A program made the translations under genes and the position numbers. From Arthrobacter sp. FW306-07-I (lineage in GTDB: Bacteria; Actinomycetota; Actinomycetes; Actinomycetales; Micrococcaceae), in assembly GCF_021800405.1 (NCBI RefSeq), contig NZ_CP084550.1:4395979-4459978 (forward strand): a stretch of DNA of 64,000 nt, written 5' to 3'. A model generated the notes under the pieces. That model made no database searches. It saw nothing but the letters and a program-made list of their open reading frames with translations, and was not told where the DNA came from. Of this stretch, positions 16,607 through 26,001 are shown piece by piece; position 1 is the stretch's first letter, and each line of letters starts with the position of its first letter.

Positions 16607-18073
16607 TCATGCAGGTTGAGGCCTCTTCCTGCGGAGGAGGACCAGAAGCTCGTCATGCAGTGCGGTAAAGCAAAACCTCAGGGCGGCGTACACCGCGCCA
16701 ATGGCGGCTGCCACCACCAGTACGGCGGTGGGCAATCCGCCGAGGTAGGGAAGGAGGAAGATGCCGAGCCCGGTAATTGCCACGATCACGCTGCATGCCA
16801 GCGCAGGGAAGACCGCTTGCAGCAGGGCTTTCGGCGCTATGCCCAGCACTCTGGCTGCCACGGCCTGCATGCCGAACGCGAAAAAGACAGCTGCCGCCAT
16901 TTGGGCCAGCGCTACTCCGATAATCCCCCACTGGGCGGCGAACAGCAGGACGGGCACCAGCACCGCCAATCGAACGCTGGAAAAAGCGATCGAAATTCCG
17001 GGCCGGCCGATTGCCTTGTATACGTCGTTTGCTCCCGCTCCAAGCGAGCGCGCCGCGGCATACAGCGAGAGGAATACAAGTGGGATAACGGAATCGATCC
17101 ACTTGGGTCCGAAAACCAACGGTACGACCACGGGCGCCAGCACGGCCAGCCCCACACCGGCTGTCATGCCATAGAGGGCCTGTATCCGGACGCCTCTAAG
17201 ATAGCCATCCCGCAAGCGCCCGGGCTGGTCTTGAACCTGGGTGTACAAGGGAAACAGGACGGTGGAAAGTACGAAGAACACATTGATGATGAGCGCCTCG
17301 GGAAGCCGGAATGCCAGCGTGTAGAAGCCCAGGGCCTGGGCCCCGAGCACGGCCGCAATGATCAGATAGTCCACGTCGAAGATGAGCCTCGCGAGCAAGT
17401 TACTGCCGGCCACGGGAAGTCCGAACTTGATTGTTGCCCGGATCGCATCCCCGGCCACCCGCCAGATTTGCCAGGGAGCGGAGTGGCGAACAAGGAACCA
17501 ACAGGCAATCGCATACGCAACTGATCCTGAGGCTGTTCCTGCAGCGAGGGAGAATGCTCCATACCCGGCGAAGGCAAGAATGAGGCTAACCGTTCCGGTG
17601 GTGAATGCGCGGAGGACCGGTGCGACTGCCAGCTTCTTGAACTCCAGGTCCCGCCTCAAAAGCGCCTCGGGGACCGCCCCGAGGGCTGTGGCCAGCAGTG
17701 AAATAGCGAGCACCCTGACCAAAGGTGCAACCTCGGGCAACTGGAACAGTTCTCCGATCCAAGGCGCCGCCAGTATGGCCAAGACGGCGAGCACGGCACC
17801 AAGCACCACCGAGACCAGGAGCGCCGAGCGCGCAGTTACTGCAGAAGCAGGCAGATACACCAGGGCTTGTGCCACTCCGGCATCCGCGACAGTTTCCATG
17901 TAAGCCATGAGGACAAGGGCTGCAGCCACGAGCCCGTATTGTTCCGGCGACAGGAGACGCGCAAGCACGATTGTCGTGAGGAGCACGATGCCCTTGCCTG
18001 ACACGAGTGCGATACCTTGCCAGATTGCTCCCCTGAAACCGACCCGGGCCAGTCCACCACCATCATTAGTCAT
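16607..18073 (-). CDS. Wzx-type polysaccharide flippase (MOP superfamily)
   Basis: Multidrug/oligosaccharidyl-lipid/polysaccharide exporter that moves lipid-linked repeat units across the membrane. It has about fourteen hydrophobic segments over 488 residues, beginning WQGIALVSGKGIVLLTTIVLARLLSPEQYGLVAAALV, the family-typical helix pair with the LSPEQYG turn. Start ATG at 18071-18073 (MTNDGGGLARVGFRG) is preferred over a longer frame because it leaves 23 bases to the upstream stop and has AAGG before it. The C-terminus is RKRPQPA. Confidence 0.9.
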   Translation of the reverse strand: MTNDGGGLARVGFRGAIWQGIALVSGKGIVLLTTIVLARLLSPEQYGLVAAALVLMAYMETVADAGVAQALVYLPASAVTARSALLVSVVLGAVLAVLAILAAPWIGELFQLPEVAPLVRVLAISLLATALGAVPEALLRRDLEFKKLAVAPVLRAFTTGTVSLILAFAGYGAFSLAAGTASGSVAYAIACWFLVRHSAPWQIWRVAGDAIRATIKFGLPVAGSNLLARLIFDVDYLIIAAVLGAQALGFYTLAFRLPEALIINVFFVLSTVLFPLYTQVQDQPGRLRDGYLRGVRIQALYGMTAGVGLAVLAPVVVPLVFGPKWIDSVIPLVFLSLYAAARSLGAGANDVYKAIGRPGISIAFSSVRLAVLVPVLLFAAQWGIIGVALAQMAAAVFFAFGMQAVAARVLGIAPKALLQAVFPALACSVIVAITGLGIFLLPYLGGLPTAVLVVAAAIGAVYAALRFCFTALHDELLVLLRRKRPQPA

Positions 18074-18096
18074 GTAAGGAACCTTCCCGTGACTGC

Positions 18097-19122
18097 CTAC
18101 AGAGCCTGGTCGGCCCAGTCGGTGACCGAGTGGCGCCATAGCCAAAAATCTCGGTCATAGGTGACGGCCGACCGAAGACGCCCTGCCTCCCCGGAAACGG
18201 ATCCCTGGTCCGCCAGTCGGTAGGCCATGGTTGCGGTGGACCTCGCCCAGGTTGCGATGACCACATATGGGAGCAGGTCCGGGTTAACGCCCCGCCGCCT
18301 GAGGTGCTGCGTCACCGAAGCGCCTGCCCAGCCGCCCGCACTGAAGGCGTTGTCGAAGGCACGGAGCTGGAGCTGGCGGGATGACAGCGCATTTTCCTGG
18401 GATTGACCAAGGTATTGAAGGTAGAAAACCAAGTCGTGCGCGGGCAGTCCGTCAAGCCGCGAACGCTCCCAGTCGACCACCTGCAACCGTCCATCCTGCT
18501 GCAGGAAAAGGTTCTGGTAGCTAAGGTCACCGTGTTCAACAACGGCCGGAAGCTTTTCCTCCCGCAGTGGCACGAGCACTTCATGGGTGCGGTCTATGAG
18601 CTCGAGGACTTCATTATCGCCAGGAACCAGCGAAGCGAGATCGTCCAAAGGAGAGCGGACCGTCCTTTCGTACCAGTCCGGGTTTTCCGCGACCTGTTTG
18701 GTGCAGGGCAGGGCAGCCACGAAGTCCTCGCCCGCTTGAAGCGCACGGCCAAAGTCTTCCGCGACGATGTGGGGCTCCAACAAGGCGCCCGTCACAGCCG
18801 TCTCGATAAGCACTGTTTGTCCGTCGACATCAAGGACGCCAACGACCTCCGGTGCCCCCTGTCCGGACCCCACCCCCAGCGCCCTGAGTTGGAGCAAAAC
18901 GTCTGCTTCCTTGCACACGCTGGCGTTGTCCCCCGGCTGGCGGGGAATCTTCACCACCAGGCTGGGGTCCCGCGCGCCCTTGGCGAAGATCAGTGCCACT
19001 ACGTGGCGGGACGTGACGAACTGCGGTGTAAGCAGCAGGGAGGTCCACCCGCCACGAAGACCAAAGGATCCAAGTGAGAGTTCGCGGTAGTGGTCGCGGA
19101 GGATCTGATCAATGTATTTCAC
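18097..19122 (-). CDS. APH-fold phosphotransferase of the EPS locus
   Basis: Aminoglycoside-phosphotransferase-like kinase, 341 residues. ATP-binding Lys in LVVKIPR (about 58), the Brenner catalytic motif HGDLSYQN at 197-204 and the metal-binding VDWE at 216-219 are all intact, so it is probably active. In this locus it is more likely to phosphorylate a sugar, lipid or precursor than an antibiotic. Start GTG 19122 overlaps the upstream fusion gene's stop by four bases (GTGA), a sign of translational coupling and a shared pathway. Confidence 0.8.
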   Translation of the reverse strand: MKYIDQILRDHYRELSLGSFGLRGGWTSLLLTPQFVTSRHVVALIFAKGARDPSLVVKIPRQPGDNASVCKEADVLLQLRALGVGSGQGAPEVVGVLDVDGQTVLIETAVTGALLEPHIVAEDFGRALQAGEDFVAALPCTKQVAENPDWYERTVRSPLDDLASLVPGDNEVLELIDRTHEVLVPLREEKLPAVVEHGDLSYQNLFLQQDGRLQVVDWERSRLDGLPAHDLVFYLQYLGQSQENALSSRQLQLRAFDNAFSAGGWAGASVTQHLRRRGVNPDLLPYVVIATWARSTATMAYRLADQGSVSGEAGRLRSAVTYDRDFWLWRHSVTDWADQAL

Positions 19123-21041
19123 GCTGACTCCTGGTGGCCGGCTTCTTCCACCCGTCGGCCGATCACTATGCCTGCGGGCGCGGCAATGTTGAACAGGCCC
19201 AGCCTTAGGGCCAGCCTCGCGACAGGTGCCTTGGCCTTCCCAAAGCGTGCACTTGAGTAGTGGGCGATGGTATTCCTGACGGCGGTTTCAGAGGCAGTGG
19301 GTACAAGACGCTCCGGATGTTCGAGCGTCGGGACGAGCCAATGGATTTCCACCTCGTCGAAGCCTGCCCGTTCCAGGGCACGTTTCCAGCCGCCGAGGGT
19401 ATGCGGGCCTCGACCCGGGGTGAATTTCCGTTTTACCTGCAGACAGATCCAGCCGTCGGCGCTAAGGGACCGGATACCCTTTTCAAACAGCAGGAGGTCT
19501 GGCTGCGAGAGCAAGACAAGGTCGAATTCAACTGCTCCAGTACTTCCATCCATGGCAATCCGGGTGGCACCCGGATCCAACAGGCTCAGGGATGCGGCGG
19601 TGTCCGGACCAATGTGGCCCCCGTAGCCCACCCTTCCGCACTGTGCGACCGGAAGCAGGAACCGCCAATCGAGCAAGGTCCACAAGTGCAGTGGCAGCCG
19701 CGCCGGCTCAGCAGGGTCCGCGGCCTCCTCCCCCACCAACGTGCGCCACATAAGGCTTGATGCCTCTTTCCTCACCTCGGAGGCTGATCGGCTGGCATCA
19801 ACAATGCGGGCCGTTGGAAGGTTCCCAGCCAGCTCCAGGTAGGCCGCCCTCCACTCCTCCAATATCTGGGGACTGTGTTCTCCCTTTCGTTTGAACATCA
19901 GCTCACCGGGCGCGTCGAGGACCAGCACAAGATCGGGTGTCGGTTGAAGGCGCAGGGCAAGTGCATCGGTCAGCGCACCAAGGCGGCTTTTAGTTTCGGG
20001 ACTGGCCAATAAGGTGTCTTCAGCGAGCCTGTCCATGAGCACCAGCCGGCCGCGGAACGAGACGTACCTTGCGGTGAGGCTACCGCGAAGTATGCGGAAT
20101 ACCTTCCTGGCAACCACAGCGCCTGGAACCCGACGGACCCAGGGATCGTGCCGGCTGCCCGACCAAAGGCCCATGTAGACATAAGTCGAGGGCAGTGGAG
20201 AGTGCGACTGCAATTCGACGAGCAGAGTGGTTTTGCCCGCTCCATCCGGCGCGAGCACTCCGATCACAGGTCCCCTGCCCTTGAGATACGGTCCCACCCG
20301 TCGAAGCACTCTGTGGGTTACCGAAATCATCTTGGGCGCGGATGTGTTTCGCGTCCAGTTTCCTGACAGAGACGCCGCGGCGGCGGGGACAACCTGAAAA
20401 TTGCCGGAACCCAGTAAATCCAGGAGGTCCTGGGCTTTCCCCTTTCCGAATTTGCGGTCAAGGAAATCAGCCACTGGGTCAGAAGCCGAAGCTACGGCAG
20501 CGGCCCAAAGGGCAACCGGTACTCTCTCGGGTGCAATGTGTCCCTTGTCCAGCACCAAGTGCAGGATCTGAAGCCATGCCTTGTCCCGGAGTTCCGGAAG
20601 CCAGAGTGGTCCATGGGCGACCCGGCGCCGCAGACAGTCGGCGGCAAGGCCTGTCCGCAGCTCCTGGAACTTTCCGAAATCAATGTCCGAAACAATGTCC
20701 AGTTTTATCCAGGAATCCTCATTTGGAAGATAGCAAAAATAGAAACGGTGGCTTCCGTGTCCTTGTGCCATTACCCGGCGGAATCCTGCAGCCTCAAGGA
20801 CGCGGTCCAAACGGGGCAGTACCTTTCGGGAAACCAGCAAGTCAACGTCACCGGCCGGGTGCATAAGATCATCCTCACCGCGCAATAGAATCCAGGACTG
20901 TCCGGTATCTTCCAAGGTCCGAAAAACGGACATCAAAACAGGATTGATATTTGGTTCGAACTGGGCACCGGAATCGGGTATAAACTTGGCGAACCGATTA
21001 GGGTGTGCAACCGAATCCGGAAGCCCGGGAAATATCGACAA
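19119..21041 (-). CDS. three-part fusion: nucleotidyltransferase-like, thymidylate-kinase-like, methyltransferase-like
   Basis: Unusual 640-residue protein. Residues 35-215 look like a nucleotidyltransferase-fold domain with GDVDLLV at 64-70 and a second acidic strand IKLDIVSDIDF at 112-122. Residues 255-440 are a P-loop kinase of thymidylate-kinase type: GVLAPDGAGKTT ending at 272, LVLMDRLAEDTL near 333, and an LVLVLDAP Walker-B-like strand near 371-378. Residues 455-640 resemble a SAM-methyltransferase fold with a degenerate glycine motif (CGRVGYGGHIG, 468-478) and FDLVLLSQPDLLLFEKGIRSL. It is tightly coupled to the APH-fold kinase gene. Function unknown; the domain calls are by motif reading only. 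Confidence 0.65.
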   Translation of the reverse strand: MSIFPGLPDSVAHPNRFAKFIPDSGAQFEPNINPVLMSVFRTLEDTGQSWILLRGEDDLMHPAGDVDLLVSRKVLPRLDRVLEAAGFRRVMAQGHGSHRFYFCYLPNEDSWIKLDIVSDIDFGKFQELRTGLAADCLRRRVAHGPLWLPELRDKAWLQILHLVLDKGHIAPERVPVALWAAAVASASDPVADFLDRKFGKGKAQDLLDLLGSGNFQVVPAAAASLSGNWTRNTSAPKMISVTHRVLRRVGPYLKGRGPVIGVLAPDGAGKTTLLVELQSHSPLPSTYVYMGLWSGSRHDPWVRRVPGAVVARKVFRILRGSLTARYVSFRGRLVLMDRLAEDTLLASPETKSRLGALTDALALRLQPTPDLVLVLDAPGELMFKRKGEHSPQILEEWRAAYLELAGNLPTARIVDASRSASEVRKEASSLMWRTLVGEEAADPAEPARLPLHLWTLLDWRFLLPVAQCGRVGYGGHIGPDTAASLSLLDPGATRIAMDGSTGAVEFDLVLLSQPDLLLFEKGIRSLSADGWICLQVKRKFTPGRGPHTLGGWKRALERAGFDEVEIHWLVPTLEHPERLVPTASETAVRNTIAHYSSARFGKAKAPVARLALRLGLFNIAAPAGIVIGRRVEEAGHQESA

Positions 21042-21558
21042 TTCACTTACCCCTTAAGACACGTCGTTTCCGGACCGGGCCGTGTGGGCCGGCAAGGGAG
21101 TGCGTGCTCCCAGTTTGGTCACTGCTGCCGGCAACGCAGCCATGGCTTGTGGCCGTCTGGTGAGCATACGCCGCCCCTGAGCAGGCATCACGAGTAGTGA
21201 GTACTCGCTTTTATGGACGGAAGCCCATTGGAGTACGTAAGTATGGGGGTAGCTGCGCGGCGGTGGCCGTTAGGTAGGGGAGGGTAGCGCCGCAGTCCAT
21301 TAGGTAGCTAGGGAGCATGGCGTGCGTCTTGATGAAAAGAAGGGGCGATCTTGATGAAATCCAGAAGAACTTTGTATGGCGCTGGCTCCGGATTCACGGC
21401 TATATTCTCATTTACGGCTGGGTACCGCGCCGAAGGCGATAAGCCGACGGCCTGCCGCTCCCGTGGTTATTAGCATAACCACGAGGCGACGCTTAGGGAT
21501 TTATTACTACTAAAAATCGAAAGAATGCAGGTCTCCTTCTTCGAGAATTGGGGACCCC
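21042..21558. promoter_or_regulatory. divergent regulatory region before the LuxR-LAL gene
   Basis: No gene is supported. It divides the leftward fusion-kinase-flippase unit from the rightward regulator. Two TTAGGTAG copies lie exactly 30 bases apart (21270-21277, 21300-21307), about three helical turns. A perfect 9-bp inverted repeat CGTGGTTAT-TAGC-ATAACCACG lies at 21462-21483, 76 bases before the regulator start, followed by an AT-rich TTATTACTAC stretch. Both are plausible protein-binding sites, perhaps for the LuxR protein itself. Confidence 0.45.
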
Positions 21559-24252
21559 ATGTCATTGGCAGGACGAAAGAGGGAGTTGGACAGGCTCCTC
21601 TCCGTGATTAGAGGGCCGAAGGATGCCGCCCTTGCCGTGATCGGTGTCCATGGGGTCGGGAAGTCGGCACTGGTTTCCGAAACTCCGCATCTTTCCGACT
21701 ACCGGACCGTCTTTCTCGGCGCGAGCGCATTCGAGTCCGCCTGGCCTATGTCCGGGCTTACCGCCCTCCTGAATGCGATGGACGATCCCGTTCTCAACGG
21801 AATTGCAGACCAAATCCTCCGCGATACGCCTGGAACCCTCGACGCGCCGGCAATATCTGCCCTGCTGCTCAGGGGCCTGCATCAGCGCTCTTCGTCCAGG
21901 ACCGTCATTGTTATCGACGACGCAGACCAACTGGACCCAAGCAGCCAGGCAGTGATCGGTTTTCTCGCCCGCCGCCTTGCAGGGACGGATATCGCCCTGA
22001 TTGTCTGCCTGCGGGAAGAGATTCCTGACAGCCCATTTTCGGGCCTGCCCGTCCTCGCCCTCCATCCCTTGAGCTACAGCGACACAGTCAAGATGCTCGA
22101 GGCCCTTCCGGTCAGTCAGGGTACCAACGCCGCTGCCCACGCAGTCGCCGGAGCCAGCCGCGGGAACCCGCTCGCCGCCGTCGAACTTTACAACCAGTTG
22201 CTGGAGCGCCAGGCCGAGGGCAAGTTTGCCCTCCCTGTCCCCCTGCCCTGCAAGGGCAGTTTCGAAGCCGAATTCGCCTTGGCCGTAGGAGGACTGACGG
22301 CAGCGGCCCGCAGCGTCCTGGACCTCCTATCACTATCGTTGCGAAGCGACATCTCCGCAATAGAAAAAGTCAACCCCAATGTCTGGGCCGCGGTGGAGGA
22401 GCTGCTGGGCCGCGGACTCGTGCAACGGACGGGGTCCTATGTAGGTATCCGCGACCAACTGCTTCGCGGGTACATCTTCGGATCGATGACGCCTGCCGTC
22501 CGCACTGCCAGCCACTCGGCACTGGCGGAAGCTTCGGAAGCTACAGATCCCTACGCACGAAGGTGGCACCTCAGCTTCACCGCCCTGGAACGGCAGACAC
22601 CCTTTGGCTTGCTGCGCCACGCGGTCGACCTGATAAGGGCCGGGGAAGTCCCCTTCGCCGTCGAATACATCGAGCGGGCACTTAGCATCAACCCCTGGGA
22701 GGCTGAGACCGCTGCCCGCCTTTCCACTGTGGCTGAGCTTTTGTTCAACCGCGGGGAGTTTGTTTACTCCAAGCGCTATCTGGAGTGGGCTCAGCGGATA
22801 ACCCGGAATCCGGCCCTCATCCTGCGTCTGACGGGGCTTTCATTCGAAATAGGTTTCATCCAGGGTGCAGCAATCCGTTCTGCCATGGTCCTGCGCCTCG
22901 TGAAGGAATTCGGCCAGTTCGATCCATCCTTTGCTGCCAACTTGCTTGCTGTCGCTGCCGTCTATTATGCGGAACGGTGGGAACTCGCAGACGCGAGGGA
23001 CATCCTGTGCCACGCACGGGAGTTCGCGGATTCCGCTTCCGAAGAATGCCTTGAGATCACGCAGCGCGCAAGGATGCTGACCGAGATTGTTGGCGGCGAG
23101 CCGGAGCCTGCAAAGCCCAAGTATGCCCCGGACGGTGACAACACCATTGCAGGCCTGCTGATCCATGGCCGCGCCCTCAGCTATGCGGAAAGGCACAGTG
23201 AGGCGCAGGAAATCTTCGCGCGGGTGCGTTCTTCCGCAGCAGACGCCAACTGTAATTGGCGAGAAACGGCCCTTTTCGCCGCGGCAGACAACGAAATCAG
23301 GGCGGGCAATGTCCGGACTGCCGTGAAGCTGGTTGACGAGCTCGAACTGCGCGAGCCCGACTCCAACTACCACCGCGGGATGCGCCATGTCCTCCGGGCA
23401 TGGCGGGCCCACGCTCTGGGTGATGAGCCAATGGCCCAGACCCATGCGAAGGAAGCACAGCGCCACGCCGGCGTTGAGAGCCATGCCGCCATCACCGCCC
23501 AGCTTGCCTCCTGGCAGGGGCACTTCGCGTTGCTCCGAGGCGACCTCGCCGAATCGCTTGCCCAGCTTTCGCGCGCTGCGGAGATCGGCGTGCGGTTCAA
23601 CAATCCCACCTTGCTCCGCTGCGATGCGGATCTTGTGGAGGTCCTGGTTCGACTGGGACGCCACCGCGAGGCTACCCAAGCCCTAGCAAGCCTGGAAAGC
23701 CGCTCCGTAGGGCTTCGGTCCCCCTGGTTGATGGCAGCGGTTGCACGGAGCCGGGCCATTTTGGCAGACGGCGAACAGTCCCTCCAGCTGTTTGCCCAGG
23801 CGCTCGAGAACCGGAACCGGCATGAGTCTCTGCTTGAGCGTGCCAGGACAATGTTGTCCTACGCCGAACGGCTAAAGGCGCTGGGAAGGTTGCGGGACGC
23901 GCGGGACGAGATGATGCGGGCCAAGGTCATATTCGACGAAATCGGGGCCAACGCCTGGCTTCAGCAGGTGGATGCCCTCCTGCTCAATGAAAGGGTGGAA
24001 GCACCAGGTCCGCAAGGTAACCCGGCCCTGCTCCTGCTCGCCGACCATGAGCGGGCCCTGGCAAATATGGTCGCAAGGGGCATGCGCAATAAGGAAATAG
24101 CGGCCACGCTGTTCGTTTCCGTGCGGACGGTGGAAGTGCGTCTTACCGCCATCTACCGCAAACTCGGCGTCGAATCACGGGCCCAGCTGACTGCCCTTGC
24201 TGCGGGGAAAGCGAAGTCCCAGCCGGAGCCCTACGTCCTGCCTGTCCTTTAA
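21559..24252 (+). CDS. LuxR family regulator, LAL type, with AAA ATPase
   Basis: Large ATP-binding LuxR regulator (897 residues) in the middle of the EPS locus, likely its transcription activator. Walker A GVHGVGKS is at 29-36 and a Walker B strand TVIVIDDADQLD near 114. Between residues 350 and 790 run helical TPR-like repeats. The C-terminal LuxR helix-turn-helix (about 830-890) reads MVARGMRNKEIAATLFVSVRTV followed by RKLGVESRAQL. The start has a well-placed GGGGACCCC just upstream rather than a strong AGGAGG. Signal and targets are unknown. Confidence 0.88.
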   Translation: MSLAGRKRELDRLLSVIRGPKDAALAVIGVHGVGKSALVSETPHLSDYRTVFLGASAFESAWPMSGLTALLNAMDDPVLNGIADQILRDTPGTLDAPAISALLLRGLHQRSSSRTVIVIDDADQLDPSSQAVIGFLARRLAGTDIALIVCLREEIPDSPFSGLPVLALHPLSYSDTVKMLEALPVSQGTNAAAHAVAGASRGNPLAAVELYNQLLERQAEGKFALPVPLPCKGSFEAEFALAVGGLTAAARSVLDLLSLSLRSDISAIEKVNPNVWAAVEELLGRGLVQRTGSYVGIRDQLLRGYIFGSMTPAVRTASHSALAEASEATDPYARRWHLSFTALERQTPFGLLRHAVDLIRAGEVPFAVEYIERALSINPWEAETAARLSTVAELLFNRGEFVYSKRYLEWAQRITRNPALILRLTGLSFEIGFIQGAAIRSAMVLRLVKEFGQFDPSFAANLLAVAAVYYAERWELADARDILCHAREFADSASEECLEITQRARMLTEIVGGEPEPAKPKYAPDGDNTIAGLLIHGRALSYAERHSEAQEIFARVRSSAADANCNWRETALFAAADNEIRAGNVRTAVKLVDELELREPDSNYHRGMRHVLRAWRAHALGDEPMAQTHAKEAQRHAGVESHAAITAQLASWQGHFALLRGDLAESLAQLSRAAEIGVRFNNPTLLRCDADLVEVLVRLGRHREATQALASLESRSVGLRSPWLMAAVARSRAILADGEQSLQLFAQALENRNRHESLLERARTMLSYAERLKALGRLRDARDEMMRAKVIFDEIGANAWLQQVDALLLNERVEAPGPQGNPALLLLADHERALANMVARGMRNKEIAATLFVSVRTVEVRLTAIYRKLGVESRAQLTALAAGKAKSQPEPYVLPVL

Positions 24253-24399
24253 GTCCGAGGGCTCCGCAGTCTCCGCATTTCCCACAACACACCGTCGCAG
24301 GATCCACAGGGAACCTGCCGAAACCCGGCGCATGCTGCTCTCCCCAGCTAGCTTTGCGTCAGAGTCACATTACAGGTGAACAAACCGTTAGGGGCCACG

Positions 24400-25977
24400 A
24401 TGGCAGAAGTACCTATTACCCGGGAACGGAACACAATCCCCTACAAGAGGACTGGCCGCCCTATCTACGCCGGCAACCTTGGAAGCGACTATCCTCCCCG
24501 TGGCATCTACGCAGGATCGGCAGAGCCTGTTGCCCTCGTGGACGTACCAGCCAAGGGACGGGAATCGTCTGCCGACTGGATCGCAACCCATATCAATCTT
24601 TTGAGAATTACGGACAGCCTCCTGGTGGCAGGCTCCGTCATGCTGGGTTCCGAGCTGGCCAACCGCGGATTGTTCCGTGACGGGTCCAAGGCTGGAGCCG
24701 TAGCCACGGCAGCAGTGGCCTTGATTTGGATCGCCGCGTTGGAGATTCACCGGACACGCGATCCCAAGGTCTTGGGGGTCGGCGCTGACGAGTATAAGCG
24801 TGTAGCTGGGGCTACCTTCCGCGTCTTTGGTTTCCTTGCTTTGGCCGCCGTGATTTTTTCGATCCAAGGCGGTGCCGCCCTGGCCACCGTTTCCCTCCCC
24901 GTGGGAATCGTTGCGCTCACCGCCAACCGCTGGGCGTTCCGGCGCCGGCTTGCCACGGAAAAGGCAAAGGGGCGGCACCTGTCGCGGGCCATCGTTGTCG
25001 GCGAACCTGAGGACGTCCGCTATGTGGTCCACCAGATCGAGAAGAAATCGGGTCCCGTCTACGAAATCCTGGGTGTCTGCCTCCCGGGTTCCCGGCGGGG
25101 GGCACGGCTGCGGGTAGACGACCGACTGGTCCCGGTCCTTTCGTCCACGGATGACATTCCGCGAACGGCAAGGCTCGCCACGGCGGATGCTGTGATCATC
25201 GCCGGACCTCTCCCAGGAGGGAACAGGTTCATCCGGGAGCTGGGGTGGAAGCTGGAGGAGTGTTCGGCGGAGATGGTGCTGGCAGCAACCCTGACCAACG
25301 TGGCAGGGCCCCGTATCCATTGGCGCCCCGTGGAGGGACTGCCGCTCATGCACGTTGACATCCCCCAGTACTCGGGCGGAAGGCACATCCTGAAGCGGGT
25401 GGTGGATGTGGCACTTGCCGGCACCGCACTCCTGGTCTTGGCACCGATTCTGCTCCTCCTTGCCGTCGTCGTCAGGAAAGACAGCCCCGGCCCGGTCCTG
25501 TTCCGCCAAGAGCGCATCGGAAAGGATGGAAAGACGTTCGGAATGTACAAGTTCCGGTCGATGGTGGTGGATGCCGAGGAACGCCTGGCAACTTTGACCA
25601 AGAACAACGAGGGCTCAGGCGTGCTTTTCAAAATGCACAACGATCCGCGGGTCACCAAATGCGGCCGTTGGATGCGCAAGTATTCGCTGGATGAGTTGCC
25701 GCAGCTGTGGAACGTCCTGGTGGGCGATATGAGCCTGGTGGGGCCCCGCCCTCCCCTCGCCAGCGAGGTCAGCGCGTACGAGCGGCATACCCACCGACGC
25801 CTCCTGATCAAGCCCGGCCTTACGGGGCTCTGGCAAATCAACGGGCGCTCGGACCTTTCATGGGATGAAGCCGTGCGCCTGGACCTGTACTACGTCGAAA
25901 ACTGGTCGATCGCCGGGGACCTGCTGATTCTGTGGCGCACTTTCCGTGCCGTTGTTCAGCCTTCCGGCGCCTACTGA
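24400..25977 (+). CDS. polyprenyl glycosylphosphotransferase (priming enzyme)
   Basis: Initiating EPS transferase that loads a sugar-1-phosphate from a nucleotide sugar onto undecaprenyl phosphate. It has an N-terminal region with about four membrane segments (residues 75-190), a cytoplasmic CoA_binding_3-like domain (AIVVGEPEDVRYVVHQIE), then a re-entrant helix VVDVALAGTALLVLAPILLL. The catalytic bacterial-sugar-transferase domain has SPGPVLFRQERIGKDGKTFGMYKFRSM, then SLDELPQLWNVLVGDMSLVGPRPP and PGLTGLWQINGRS. ATG 24400 (AGGGG upstream) is preferred to the GTG at 24376. Confidence 0.93.
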   Translation: MAEVPITRERNTIPYKRTGRPIYAGNLGSDYPPRGIYAGSAEPVALVDVPAKGRESSADWIATHINLLRITDSLLVAGSVMLGSELANRGLFRDGSKAGAVATAAVALIWIAALEIHRTRDPKVLGVGADEYKRVAGATFRVFGFLALAAVIFSIQGGAALATVSLPVGIVALTANRWAFRRRLATEKAKGRHLSRAIVVGEPEDVRYVVHQIEKKSGPVYEILGVCLPGSRRGARLRVDDRLVPVLSSTDDIPRTARLATADAVIIAGPLPGGNRFIRELGWKLEECSAEMVLAATLTNVAGPRIHWRPVEGLPLMHVDIPQYSGGRHILKRVVDVALAGTALLVLAPILLLLAVVVRKDSPGPVLFRQERIGKDGKTFGMYKFRSMVVDAEERLATLTKNNEGSGVLFKMHNDPRVTKCGRWMRKYSLDELPQLWNVLVGDMSLVGPRPPLASEVSAYERHTHRRLLIKPGLTGLWQINGRSDLSWDEAVRLDLYYVENWSIAGDLLILWRTFRAVVQPSGAY

Positions 25978-26001
25978 CAGCTCAAGCAGGAAGAGGACGA
26001 G

